Source: Eutreptiella sp. 'Long Island Sound 2002'
Taxonomy: Eukaryota > Euglenozoa > Euglenophyceae > Eutreptiales > Eutreptiaceae
Direction of reading: 5' to 3'
Length of the DNA: 64,000 nt
Assembly (NCBI GenBank): GCA_964036045.1
Contig: OZ038390.1
Span: 40,184,525-40,248,524 of the forward strand
This document shows positions 35,720-48,902 of the stretch, one piece after another. Positions within the stretch are counted from its first letter, which is position 1; each line of letters opens with the position of its first letter. The notes beneath the pieces were generated by a model. That model was not told the DNA's origin. It did no database searches and saw only the letters and a list, made by a program, of their open reading frames with translations. Both the position numbers and the translations under genes were made by a program.

Positions 35720-38700
35720 AGCAGCACGCGCGAAATGGGGAAAAATCTGAACTCCGTCATGGTGCTTTGGATTTGGTTTAAATTTTGGTGGATGATACCT
35801 ATGGGTGTGAGGGACAACCACACAAAGTATGAGCCAAAAACTCAACGGTGGCGGCCGGGAACGGGATTCGCAAGTGGCGGACCTCAGTTTCAAAAACTGC
35901 AGTTTAGGGCTAAAAACAGCCATTTTTGGGCCAAAAAAAGCCCTGGAGCACATTCAAAACGGCCAAACGAAGGGAAACGGTGGGTACATTGCACGTGCGG
36001 CTTGACTTCCCCGTGTCAACGAGCTCTTTGCGGCCCTCTAACTCCATGATATGTCCCGGAAACGGCCCAAAAAGGCCCCCAGAAGCTCCAAATGCCGACA
36101 GCCACAAACCAAGAATAGGCCATATCTTTGGCTACATGGCTCAAAATGCGATTCCGAGGGCACCTACTCCACCCGCAACCCCCCACTTTTTGTGGTTTCC
36201 ACCCCTCACAATTGCCCAAACGGACGCCTAGACCCCAATACCTCGGCCCACTAGACTGCGGCAAGCTGCAAGCTCAAACCGAAACAGGTGGGTGCCCAAA
36301 TGGGTCAACAGGGTCCAATAGGGGCAAAAAGATGACTTTTCTCAAAAATGATCCTAGACCTTGTGCGCCGCTAAAACAAGTGTTTTTGGACCGTTTTGAG
36401 CTTGTGGTGGCCCATTTTGATCCTCCAAAAATCCCAAAATGCCTTGAAAATGGGTTGTTTTGGGACCAAAAATGGGTCAAAAATGGGTCAAAAACGCATT
36501 TTTCCAAACATCATCCTAGACCATTTGGGGTGCACAAACGAGTGAAATGAGCCCATTTTGAGCCCATTTTGGCCCCTCAGAATTCCAAAAAGCCTTGAAA
36601 GTGGGCCTCGTGGTGATGGGGTTCACTTGCAAGCTGATTTCACTTTGTCAAGAGCCATCAATGTGTGAATCATTCTTGATGTCCCTCACCAGTCATAGCT
36701 AATGTTCCCACCCCCACCAGCTCGGTCCCAATATTCAGTCTTGATTAGGGTTAGCCCTAGGGTTAGGGTTAGCCCTAGGGGTAGGGTTAGAGGTAGGGTT
36801 AGGGCTAGGGTTGCTGTTAGGGCCTGCAGCCCTCCTGTAGCCCTCCTTCAGGTCAAAATTTTTTCTTGTTGTTTTAACACAAATATGAATTCCCAAAATT
36901 TGAGTATTTTGAGTATAAACACATGGTATGAAAAAAATTTTGGCGCCTTTGGCGCCGGCCCGTTTTCTCTAGGGACACTTGTTGGTGGCCGACCCGGCAC
37001 CACTATCTTTCAAAACCCGGGGGGGGGGGAGGGGGGGGGGGGAGGCTGGGGGGTGTCGCATACAAGGACCGGGCCCGGCCGCCCCCCCGGGGCTACATTG
37101 ATAAAGAGGTAGCAGTTAGGATACTGATTCCATGGTCTCGAAGGAGGATTTCAACGAAATTTCCACTTCCATGGCCATGAGTGAGGAATTCGACCAAAGC
37201 TCCCACTTCCGTGCCATAAATGATGATTCTGATTGAAACTCCCATTCCCATGGCCATGAGGTAGTGCCGCTGCACGCGCCACATGTGTGCGCGTCGAGGG
37301 GGAGGGGGACAGGGATGTGCTCAGCGATGGAGAGAGCATTGGTTTGCAAGACCCACCCACCCAGGCCAAACCCCACCCAGACAGATGCGAAAAAATCCCT
37401 CTGGGGAAAAAATGAAAATTGGAACAGGACACCCAAAATTTGGGGCCTGTTTTGGGTACACCACAAAATTGTTGGGCCCCTGACCATCCCACCCAACCCT
37501 GTCCTGTAGGCCAACCACGGAGCACATCCCTAGACAAGAACACAATTTAAGGGGAGTGAGTCAGCACACGTCTGCGGGACAAAATACATGACAGGGGTGT
37601 GAGAGTCAAGGGGGAAGGCACGATCGCCAGGTATGCACGCATCCGCACTAGCCGACACCGAACTCACCGACGCACCGAACGGGGTTTTCCGCGCTCGGAA
37701 AAATGGGGAAAATGAGAAAAATGAGGGGAAATGGACATGAAAACTTCTGAAATTTGGAGACTATGGGGGAAAATTGGAGAAAGAACGGGTGAAATTGGAG
37801 GAATATTGGAACAAAATGCAAAACGGGCAGAGCAACAACACATGTGTGGATTACAATCATGTTGGTGGTACAGCACCATTGAAACAGAACGACACGTAGG
37901 CTTTGTGTGTGCCGCGCTCCATGTTATATTGCATATCAGAGGGCACCCGCTTCCAACCCAAGAAGGTGCGCTCCACAGCACAAGAAGTCCGTGGAATGGA
38001 TAGAGTACATGTAACCCAGTGATACATCCTGGGCAAGCGATCCTTCATGCTCACCCATCATTGAATCACATCAAAAGCTGAACTGTGGGCCCTGCACTAT
38101 GCACTACTGCGGTACAATGTCCATTCCCCGCTGTCCAGAATCTTTGAGCACTTGTGTGGAGGAAAAATGAGAGGGAAATCCGTGATTTCCAAGGGTGGCG
38201 ATGCAATTTGCCTGGGATCACACACTCTGGCCTGCTTGGCCAGCTCTAAATGTTTGGACAGGTACTTCCAAACAGATTGCCATTATGTGGATGAAAATCG
38301 GGAGGTTCCATGGCTACAAGCGTGGAAAAATGGGACCAACCACGGAAAAATGGGAAAAAGTGCAAAAAAAAAATGGAACCAAACATGGCAAAATGGGGAA
38401 GGTGAGGTGCATCTTGCAACATTCACATGGCACAACGAAAAAAACAACACGCCACAAAACCGCATGTACATTGCAGCAATTGAAAAATAAACAACGAGTC
38501 GCACCACCACTCCCTGCCGGAAAAATGGGAATTTTTGCCACTCACCGATACTCACCGCCACGGCGGCTAGTGCGGATGGTTGGGTATGCCATCTGGCCAA
38601 AACTGTCAAACCGAGTGCAGCGAACTTGTCGAACTGAGTGCACTCATTTTGCCGATTGACCCTGCCTGAGATGCGCAGTGGCCGGTTACCAAAGCTCTGC

Positions 38701-41700
38701 ATGCGGGGCGCGTGCGGTTGTGGGTGAGGGCGAGCCGAATGGGCCGTGCACCAAGGGAGGCCCAAATGGTTCTTGTTGACCAAATATGGGCAGAAGTTGG
38801 TGGCGAGCAGGCACATCGAATGTAAGCTGGGGTGCTACCCTCCTGGAGTCTGAGCCCTGGCCATTGCCATACATGTCGCCTTCCAAATGTTCTCCACTCC
38901 AATCCATCAGCACCATCTCATCCACAGGGTAACCATGGGGTCCATCAGTCTCAGCTTCAATCCCATATGCAATCTGGTACCCAGGGGCACCCCCCTGTGC
39001 ATACTTCCAGCCCCAAGGATTGCTCCCCTTTTTTTCATCAACCAGTTCCTTCCAATTCTCCGTCATGTATTCCCCTTTGCTGCAGCACACATGGAGACAA
39101 GTGGCAACAGAAGATTGCATTCGAGGATCCTCACCGTCCATCCCCCAGCCGAGTGGACCAGCTGAGCTTCCACCTTCAAATGTGCCTCTGGTCCAACCCC
39201 CTCCCCCCCCCAGCACTTCTCATTTCTCTCAATTAAATTTAGACCTCCCCCCCCCCACCCCAAGCAACATCACTAGCTCCACCTTAGCCCCTGCCCTGCA
39301 CCAGAAGAATGCAGGAGTGCATCTAATTCCCAATATTTTGTGTCTAATAGATAGAGCTATATTCTGAACTTTTCTGAGGAGGTCAGCCTCTAAGCCCCTG
39401 AATGGTTGAGGAAATGCTTGCGCCAGTTCAATGGGCGTTCCAGTTGTGCAAAATCTTTCTTTGCTTGTTGTGCATGTTGGGCGGCCGCAAGCAGGTCAAC
39501 AAAGCGCTCCACACATGCACGTCCTGGTATGCATATGCAGCAATGTTCGGCAGTCCATCGGGAGCTTTCTGGGCTCCTGCGGGTTCAACCAACAGATCAA
39601 TTGATTGCTTACCTTTGGCCTTGTTTTGGCGACATCGTGGTGTCTCGATGGAACAGTACAGGAAGGCATGTTGTGGGGGGGGGGGGGGGTTCTTGGTTTA
39701 AGGGCAAGAAGGAGAATCTGCTGGAAGCACCCTGCTTCCAACTGCCATGCAAGTCCATGAATCAAGGAAAGGACAGTTTTGTTTGTGTTCTACCATAGGG
39801 ACAAGGGGCACATAGTGCAGCATATTGTGCGGGTCCCACCACAGTGTAGAAAAATATTTACCGAGCTGGGTCTCTCCCAGTGGAGGTTTAACAGTCCATT
39901 TTTGCGTCCAATGTGAGCAATGTCTTCAGCAGCACTACCAACAGCAATAAGCAGCAAGCAGCAAACAAGCAGCAGGCAGGTAAAAAAAACTATTTATGGG
40001 GGGGGGGGGGGGGCTGTGGCTCAAAATCATGAATGGAGTCGCTCAAAACGAATGCAGAGGAAATGTGCATCACCTGAAACAAGTTTTGTGTGGTTTCAAG
40101 CCGTCTAGCCCGTTCAATGGCTGATTGAGTGTCGAAAAATGACTACTTCCAGCGTTTGTTTGTTCAGAACCATCATCCTGGCCATCTTGAAAGTTCACAA
40201 CGAGCTCCAATGTGTCAAGCACGTGTCTCTAATGAGGGCCATTCATCTTCCACAATGGTTGGACCATCAAATGATTGCAAATGGATGTTCAATGAGGTAT
40301 CTCTCACACCGTGGTGCCATACCGTAGTCCATTTTGAGGTGAAAATGAGCCGTTTTTCAACCAAATTCAAGAGAACCATAAGGACCAGCTATGTCCTAGT
40401 CGTAAGTCTTGGTGGGGTTGGGTAATGCGGTCAAATGGGGTGGGTGATTGTGATGGGGAGCCATGAGGCTGCAAGCTGTGCCCTCTTTGCTTGGCCCTAG
40501 TGCTTTTGCCCACTCCCATACTCAGCAGATAAAACAACAACCTAAGAGCAGCTTGCCAGCCACCACTCAGGCAGTGAGTGCCCCCACCCCCCCTCGTGGA
40601 AGTGTGCCAAAGGCCCTTTTGGGGGGGGGGGGGGGGGGGCTGCCCTCTTTTGAGTTCCCATCTACCATACAGCCCTTTCCAAAAGCACCTAGTCCTGTGT
40701 GGTTTCCACCCCTCAAAATCAGACACCTAGACCCTGTACCAATGTCCACCGGGCTACAGCAAGCTGCAAGCTCAAAAAGGTGGGTGCCAAAATGGGTCAG
40801 CGGCGTCCACCAAGCTAGCCAAGGACAAAAAATTGACTTATTTCAAAAATGATCCTAGACCACTTGGGATGCCACAAAAACTGAATTTACACTCCTCTAA
40901 GCCCGCGGTGGCCCTCCGAAAATCCCAAAACAGCTTGAAATTGGGTTTTGGGACCAAAAATGGGTCAAAAACAAGTCAAAACTACGTTTTTGCAAAATTG
41001 ACCGTGGACCATTTGGGATGTACAAACAAGTGAAACGAGCCCATTGGAAGGTCATTTTGACCCTTTTTCACCCATCAAAGTCCTAGAAACCCTTGGAAAT
41101 GGGCCATTCTAGCACCCAAAATGGGTCCAAAATGGGTGAAAAACGTGTTTTTCCAAAATTGATCCTCCACAAATTTGGGCTGCACAAACAAGTGTATTGA
41201 GCCCATTCTGAGCCCATTTGACCCACTTTAGCCTATCTAGTCATGTCAAGGCGCAAACTTCTACACTTGTGGTGTATTGTAGCGCCGACCATAGAGCCAT
41301 GCCCCGGAGCCAGCTAGAGTAGGGGAGAGGAGTGTAGATTGCTGGTTGCTCCACAGTGGAGATGAAGCGGTGCCGCCTGTCTATTTTGATTCGGAAATCG
41401 AGTCCCCCCCCTACAAATATCGGCAACAAAAGTGTGTCGTTTTATCCGAATCCAATTTTAGCCGAAGTTCTCCTCGGTTGACCCTTCCCCCCCACCCCAG
41501 TATCTCCGGCCAAGCAGTGGGTGGCTGCCTTTTGCATTTCAACCCCGCCTTCCCTCCCTCCTCATCGGAAAGAAGAGGGCTTGTACAAAGGTAAACGAAG
41601 CTTATTAAGTTGGGGCCTAGTTGTCATTCCGTACCAAATAAAATGTAATGCCACCGTTTTGGTTTGAACGGCGCAATTTGTAAAGGATTTTCCATTTGTG

Positions 41701-44700
41701 CCGTGAAGTGTGTGTCATGTTTATCATGACCATTCTATTCATCACCTACACATGCTCTCCGTTTGCGCATGGGCATCCCACAGCTGGGCATCCCCCCACT
41801 ACATAACCGGATTTCAGACTCAACTAATCCTCACTGCGTGTCAGATCCGCTGCCACAGTCATTTGTGGGACCATCGTAGTGTTGGATAGCTCACAACTTT
41901 GCTTCTTGGGGGGTTTCTCGGGCACCATATGATGCACAGGGTATGCCACCTCATCTTGTTGTGGACCAAAAAGAGCATGGCAGTCTCCCACTGCATAAGC
42001 TCGTGTCAGACTCGGCCAATCCCCACTGTGTGTCAGATCCGTGTCAGATCCGCTGCCACAATCATTTGTGGGGTCATTGTAGCATTGGAGAGCTCAAAAC
42101 CTTGCTTCTAAGAGGTTGTCTCGGGTACCATATGGTGCACAAGATGGGCTTGACCTAGACCAGAAAGAGCATGGCAGTCTCCCACTGCATAACCCAGTTT
42201 CAGACTCAGCTAATCCTCACTGCGTATTGGATCCACTGTCATAGTCATTTGTGGGATCATTGTAGCATTGGACAGCTCAGCACCTTGCTTTCGAGAGGTT
42301 GTCTCGGGTACCATATGGAGCAGAGAAGTTGCCCAGCAGCTACCAAATCCAAATTTTCAGCCAAAAACTCACCAATGGCACCCCAGGGCGCATGCGCCAA
42401 GGCGGTAGGTGCCCTCCCAAATATGCATCTTTTTGGCACAAAAACAGCTGTTTTCTGCCCAAAACGCCCCTATGCCCTCTTCAAAACCTTCAAAACAGCC
42501 AAACGGAGGGAAACAGTTGGTGGACTCCACGTGCGGCTTGACTTCCTCATGTAAAACAACCCCTTCAGCGCCCTCTCTCTTGCTGCATGCCCAGCACTTT
42601 TATCTGGCACGCATATTCCACTGGGGCACACACTTGTTGATCACTTTTGCGCCAGGGGAATGATACTTCACAAGCTTGGAGTAGTGCCCAGCAGCCACAA
42701 CTGGAACTTTGACGGCCACTTTGATATCACCACTCAAACAAACCATTGAATTGTTGTTCCCAATCCCTGATGACAAACAGCCATCAGTGCAAAGATTGTA
42801 CGGACAGCTAGGTTCACACACGAGGTGAGCAGTCTGCTTTTCTGATTGCAGATTTAATGAGACATGGGACAATTGGGCAGAAATAAAGCCTTAAACTAAA
42901 CACTGTGGGACCAAAAAATCTGTGTAGATTGGCAGTGGACAGAGGCAATGGGAGGATCAATCTTCAGATAATAACAAGAAACGTCACACAATACTGAGCA
43001 CAAATCCTTTAGTATCAAACTTGCTGCTGCTCTACTGAGAAGCTGGTGTTACAGAGTTTGGAAGAAATCAAGGCTGCAAAAGGAGACAGATGCAGGGCAA
43101 TGCAAAAATGGTGCATTCACAAATACATTTATGCTGGCCATGTGTGTCAGAGCGGGCACACATGTAATGGACCACTGGACCTCAGGTGCTGCAGTAGCGC
43201 TGACATCAGGAAAAAAAAGGCAGGGGACGTTGTTGGACAGAAGCAGGCAAACGGCCATGGGGAGGGCCCTCCAGAACCCGCTGCACCCCCTAACACCCCT
43301 CATCAAACCCTCGGCAACCTTTGGCAACCAACACAACCCTCAATTGCCTTCAACAACTATTTCAAGCCCTCGCCAACCCTGTCACTGATGTTGCTTGGAT
43401 TGCCTGTTGCACGAGTGGTTTTTTTCGTGATGTTGCTGTTGCCTGGCACCTTCTTTGAGCCATAAGTCATTATGCAATGCAAGCAATACAAGAAACTGGC
43501 ATTTGCTTCCAGAAGATATTTGTTTGCTGTGCAGGTTCTTGATAACCTGGTACACATCAGACACAACATCAGGGCACTTCACAGCCGGCGTCTGGTTTGG
43601 GCAATTTCGAGGGGTTGAAACCACAAAAACTGGGGTGTTGCAGGTGGACTGTGCGCTCTCAGAATCGCGTTTTGGCCTGTCCTTGTTTGGGGCTCTTTGT
43701 GGCCAACTTGCATAGATTCAAGGGTTTTTTGGGGCTTTTTTGGTGCGTTTCTTGGACATATCGTGGAGTTAGAGACATTTAGATTAGAATGAGGACAGAG
43801 GGGCAGAACCTTCTTCAATGGAGCTCACACCATCCTTGCAGAAGTGGACCCCTGCTTTCACTGCCTCTGTCATCAAATGCGTCTTGGTGGTCTGCACAAA
43901 GAGATTAGACACAAATGATTGCGCAGCATGGTGCTGCGAAAAAGACAGGTGCCACCATAATCTGCCCTAGAGTTGGAACTATGACGAGCCATATTTGGTT
44001 GAATCCACAGAATTTGCCTACACGAAGAATGAAGTGCAAAACTAAATTTGTGGAGAAAATTCAACCTTCCTACATAGATTTGATTGGACTGTGCTTTCAT
44101 GGATTAGTCTAAAAAGCCTTCCAAATGTGCACCACATTGGCTGCATCATTTCAAAGGTTGTGCTGGACATCACAAAGCAATACAGCATTCCTGTCTCATC
44201 TGAATCTCATGCGCAACTTTCCACAGCAAATAATGTTCCACTTGTGCACTTCTGTATCCATGTGTATCAAATTTCCACATGTTGATGGGTTGTCAAAATC
44301 TTGTACTCTCAACATAGGGACACATTGCATTCAAACTACCGCCCATGAACTTCTACCAGGTGATGGCGGAGGCTCTACACATGGTTCAGCAAAAGAGATG
44401 GATTCCATGCACCACCGCTGTTATACCACCTCTGCCCCATCTTGGTGGTACTCCAGCTGGAAGTCCTCATGCTCCTCTGCTATGGAAATCCATAATGTGC
44501 ATGAAAAGAGGGGTGGGTAGATAAAAGAATGGATAGATGCAAAGAACATGGAGCAAGATATCCCCCAAAATGCCACCCCAGTTTTATCCCTGCCAAACTG
44601 TGTTTCGGGACAGGTTCATTCAGGCGACTTGCTTGCAATGTGTGGTCGGGGGGGGGGGGGGGCTGATACGTTGCATTTGGCCGAATCTTGCTTTTTTGTT

Positions 44701-46791
44701 GGTCCCGCTTTCCTTAGATTTTCTGTATTCAATAAATGTTTCTCTCTTTTGTTCGCATGTGTGTATAGGATAACTTTTTTTGTAGCTCTCTCTTTTAGTT
44801 TATTGAAGTATGTCACCGCACGCCTTGCACACACTGTGCAGAAATTCGGCTGTTTTGGAGGTCCCAATCAGACCAACTTTAGGGTGATGAGGGCATATCA
44901 TCACATTGATTTCCATCTTTTTTCGCTGGAAATATCTTGATGCTTTTGTGAACTTTCTAGCAACACAGTTTGCTTGCAGATGGAAGAGTTAGGCTGGGGG
45001 CAATTGCTGAGACTGGTGCACCCAAGAATTCTGAAAACCCTTTTTTTTTTGCCTCAGAAATCACTCACAAGTGCTGCTCACGCCCATGCTGTCCCTCCCA
45101 GAGCTGGCGAGCACGCTTCACATTCAGTCATTCCCATGACAGTGAAGTTTGGTGGGTGCCCACCACCACTGATGTGGGAAGTGTAACACAGCGCCAGGGG
45201 GTTCCAGATCACCAAATGTTATCCATCAGTGGTGTACAGTATTTGCAGGCATTGAGCCGTTGCGTTTGTTCTCCTATCCATGCGGTGTCCTGACAGCAAT
45301 GGCATTTCAACAGGGTTCATTCAGGCGGACACGATCTACCCAAGCGAGCTGACAGAGGAACAGCTCCTTTCCAGGGCGAAGGGTGTGGCAGGGCGGGGGG
45401 GGGGGGGGCTCAAAAGGTCAGGTGTGGACCCACCACTAGCTCCAGCCGTGCCTGCCTTCACACGTCCTTCGTTGCCATCTCTGTTCCTTGCATGTTCCAC
45501 AAACAGGTGATTGCCTTGCCATGGGTGGGAGATAAAGTCAGACGTCAGCCAAGCTGGTTGTTGCCACTGACCATCGCTTTGGGTTGAAAAATCCCAATGG
45601 GTATTGGATTTCGGTGGGTCAGTATACACAAGGAAGTGTGTGTATGGGGAGCTACCAATGCCGGACCTTTGTTGTCAAAGGATTTTCCCCTGTCATTGTT
45701 GCGTGCTCACCCCAAATCCCCGTGGTATCTTTTTTTTGGGGGGGGGGGTAAGCTACAACCACCATATAGCAGTAAAAATGATCCAGGCCCAACAACTCTC
45801 AACAGCACATCCAGTATCCCATGTACAATACCACCCTCAGCAATGCTCATCTGCTTTGCTTGACTGGGTGTTGCTGACGACCCTCAAGAAACCACAGAAG
45901 ACTATCGTCCATACTTTCTACAACCCACAACAACCCTCCAAATTTTGACCATGGAGGAATCGCTCAACACTGCCACCACATGCAACCACCTAGCAAGTAC
46001 ACAAATCTCTCCTGACCTGATGTCCCATGCTGGAACCCTTTACAAACCACAGCAATGACAATGAAGCGGCACTGCAGTAGAGATGCAATTGGAAAGAGGG
46101 TGCGCCTGATTTCAGGGGACACGAACGTTCCAGGGCTGGCAGTACTGCCATACAGAACTGCACGAAACATTTGTACGCACTGCGGAAAGACAAGTATGTT
46201 GCGGAAGCAATACCAATCGATCCACTCTGGCGTACCCTCGAGGTAACTGTGTGCGATCGTTTTCTGCATATTGCACAACAGTAGAAGACCATATCTTGCC
46301 CAACGTCTCTTCTGGAAAGCCCAATTGCTCCCACTCATCTGTCCAAACACCATAATTGTTCGGCCAATCCTATGCAGCAAACCATGTGCGGAGATAGAAC
46401 CCCGAATGCAAACGGAACCTTTGCCCCTTTGTCACCCAGCATGCCTGTGAATTGCAAGCTGATGACGTCTCAACATGCGCCATGCTGTGTGTGTGTGTGT
46501 GTGTGTGTGTGTCCATAGGCACGTTTTCTATGAAACGTAGCCCGCCCCCCCCCCTCTTGGACAGTATGTACCCTTCATGAACGACCATCAAATCCCCGTT
46601 TGAATAGTCTGTGAACGAGGCATGAATCTAGCCCAACTTCTGTAAATTATGTGAATTTTCTCGACAAAATTCCCTTTGGAGACTTGAATGCTCCGGAATA
46701 TGGTTGCCATTTCTGCCCACAACCACCACCCACAACATCATTCAACTAAAATCCAACCAGACAACAAACAAGATGTAGGAATAGAAATTGA

Positions 46792-46857
<66 letters not shown>

Positions 46858-48847
46858 ACACACGCGCGCATGTTTTGCAGAGGGGGGCGCCATGTGCCTT
46901 TGCAGGATTCCCGTGTCTTTGCATCTTGGAGGCGGATAACAGCGAGCAATCATACTACAAGGAACCAGCAATCTTTAGTGCCACACACCTTTTCCAAAGC
47001 GGGATCAATGACCACCACGCTGACCCCTTTCTTGGCCAAATTCCATGCGACTGAAATTCCAGCGGGACCAGCCCCAATCACAGCAACAGCATATGTGTGG
47101 GAACTGACATACTCAGGCAGAGACACCCCCAGGTATTCAGCAGCAACATTGGTTGACTGTGGCACCTGCAATGTTGAATAACCATGAATTGTTGCCACTT
47201 GCAGACACAACAAAATCAACCTGAAATGCTGTGATTTCTTTGCAGTCCAAAAGCGAAAGGGCAAAAGAAATGAAACAAATTCCACATTCGCAGTACACTG
47301 AGTACATGCCGTAGTTTGCGGATGGTTGAGCAGTTGATATTGCCTTGCACTTCAGTTCGATGATTAGTGCCATTACAATCAGAGAATAGCAGTGATTCAT
47401 TGTGGTACTCATGAGACAGCAGGGTTGGTCCAGCAGTCATGGTGGCAGTAATGGTACGGCAGTCATGATATCGCAGCCATAGCAATCCCTCCAACAAGCA
47501 AACTGACAAAAGCCACAACTAACGAGACAAAATTGAGATTGGCAGTGGGCAAAGGAAGCAATGCTTCGAAGACCCACAAAGGTTGTGTTCATTTCGAAAA
47601 ATCCTCTTGCGCCGCACCAGCCCCCGGGTTACTTACCGACATACTTAGCCTTCCACACCCAAGCGGCGTACGACAAAGAGGTGGCCTGCCACAACCCCAC
47701 CCTCTGCTGGACAACGCCACAAAATGAGCATGGTGAGATCCTAGGATCCCCCTACGGTCCCTGCCGAAGGCGGGCCAAAATTTTTTAGGGCTTCAATCCT
47801 CTTGGCGCCGAAGCAAAATTTTGGCTGTCAGCCTCAAACATTTGAAGGGGAGGGGGGGGGGGGGTCCAGGGAGGGGTACCCCCCTCCTCCTACGGTGTAC
47901 GGCCGTTCTAATGCATCACTGCACAGGCTCCTCCCTTCCTGAAAAGCCCTGAATCGTCCAGAAAGACTTGTGACATGTAGATTAAAGCCCTCAGGGTGCT
48001 TGAAATCCTGGCCCCGATGCTTGGGATGCAAAATCCAATGTCACCAGCATTCTCAAACATCACCCCATCTTGAAACTCTTGAAACAGTAAATCAGAAAGA
48101 TGGTGACCGCATTAAAAAGCAAGGGCGACGAGGGATCACTCTGCAGAATTCCTGAATCGGAAATAAGCTCAATGCTAGGGGTATGGGACTGTCCCACGGG
48201 TCCTGCCTTCACCGCGATCAGGAGCTTCACGCCCGGCAGTGGAAACCCCACATACATCAGCAATACCTTCAACTTGCCAAATTGAAGCGAATCATATGCT
48301 TTCTGTCAGTTAAACGCTACCATTTTGCTTGCGCAGCCTTTGCCACTCCGCCTGTGCAAAAACCACATGGTCCGCCATCCTACTCTCCAGAATAAACCCC
48401 TGATTTTGTGGTATAGTCTATGGGAGAACTTCAGTAAGTGTAACATGATTATGGTCGAGTCCAGGGCGTTTCTTGGACAACGCGGGGGGGGGGGGGGGGT
48501 CTGGCAAGCGGGGGGTGGGGAAGGGGGGGAGGGATTCTGCAACGGTCAGGTGATAACCCCAAACAGCCATCAGAGCCCTCAATGCAACGAATTTAACCTG
48601 TTCAACATGCAATTGCCGTGCCCTCAAGCCCGCTTGCTGCTGGACTCCGGCACTGGAGGCTGCCAGCTCAGGACTCGCAGAACGGTCGCTCACCACTGCG
48701 CACATGGCCATGGCACTGGCAGGCTTGGGCTTCTTGGAGGCCTGGTCACGGGAGTAAATAATGCTGAAATCAATGCAACCAGAATTGAAAACAAGGTTAA
48801 AATCAGGCTCGGGCTGAACCAGATGAGATGTCGCTATTTGAAGGAGC

Positions 48848-48902
<55 letters not shown>

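Larger units (their letters stand above)
33789..38872 (-). other. Lycopene cyclase intron, about 5.1 kb
   Basis: Donor AT|GTATGG, acceptor CTGCCGTCAG. Contains the G-rich tandem region at 34180-34440, the 1.15-kb tandem duplication, interstitial TTAGGG repeats and a G-rich cassette at 36969. No nested gene. Confidence 0.65.
39080..42633 (-). other. Lycopene cyclase intron, about 3.6 kb
   Basis: Donor AA|GTGTGTGC, acceptor GTGTGCTGCAG. Contains a coding-like repeat (39390-39576), a diverged copy of the 1.15-kb element, a run of related 150-bp CACTGxATAACC repeats at about 41800-42310, and G tracts. Confidence 0.65.

Noticed and set aside
34430-36830. Chromosome end
   Set aside because: TTAGGG stretches are short and degenerate, and an ordinary gene continues on both sides.
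38821-38872. Longer cyclase exon ending at AGG|GTAGCA
   Set aside because: It would break the phase with the 33788 exon; AT|GTATGG restores it and gives a family-like length.
46738-47181. Frames with Cys-Val or Thr-His runs
   Set aside because: TG repeat translated; the real coding part here is the cyclase exon on the minus strand.
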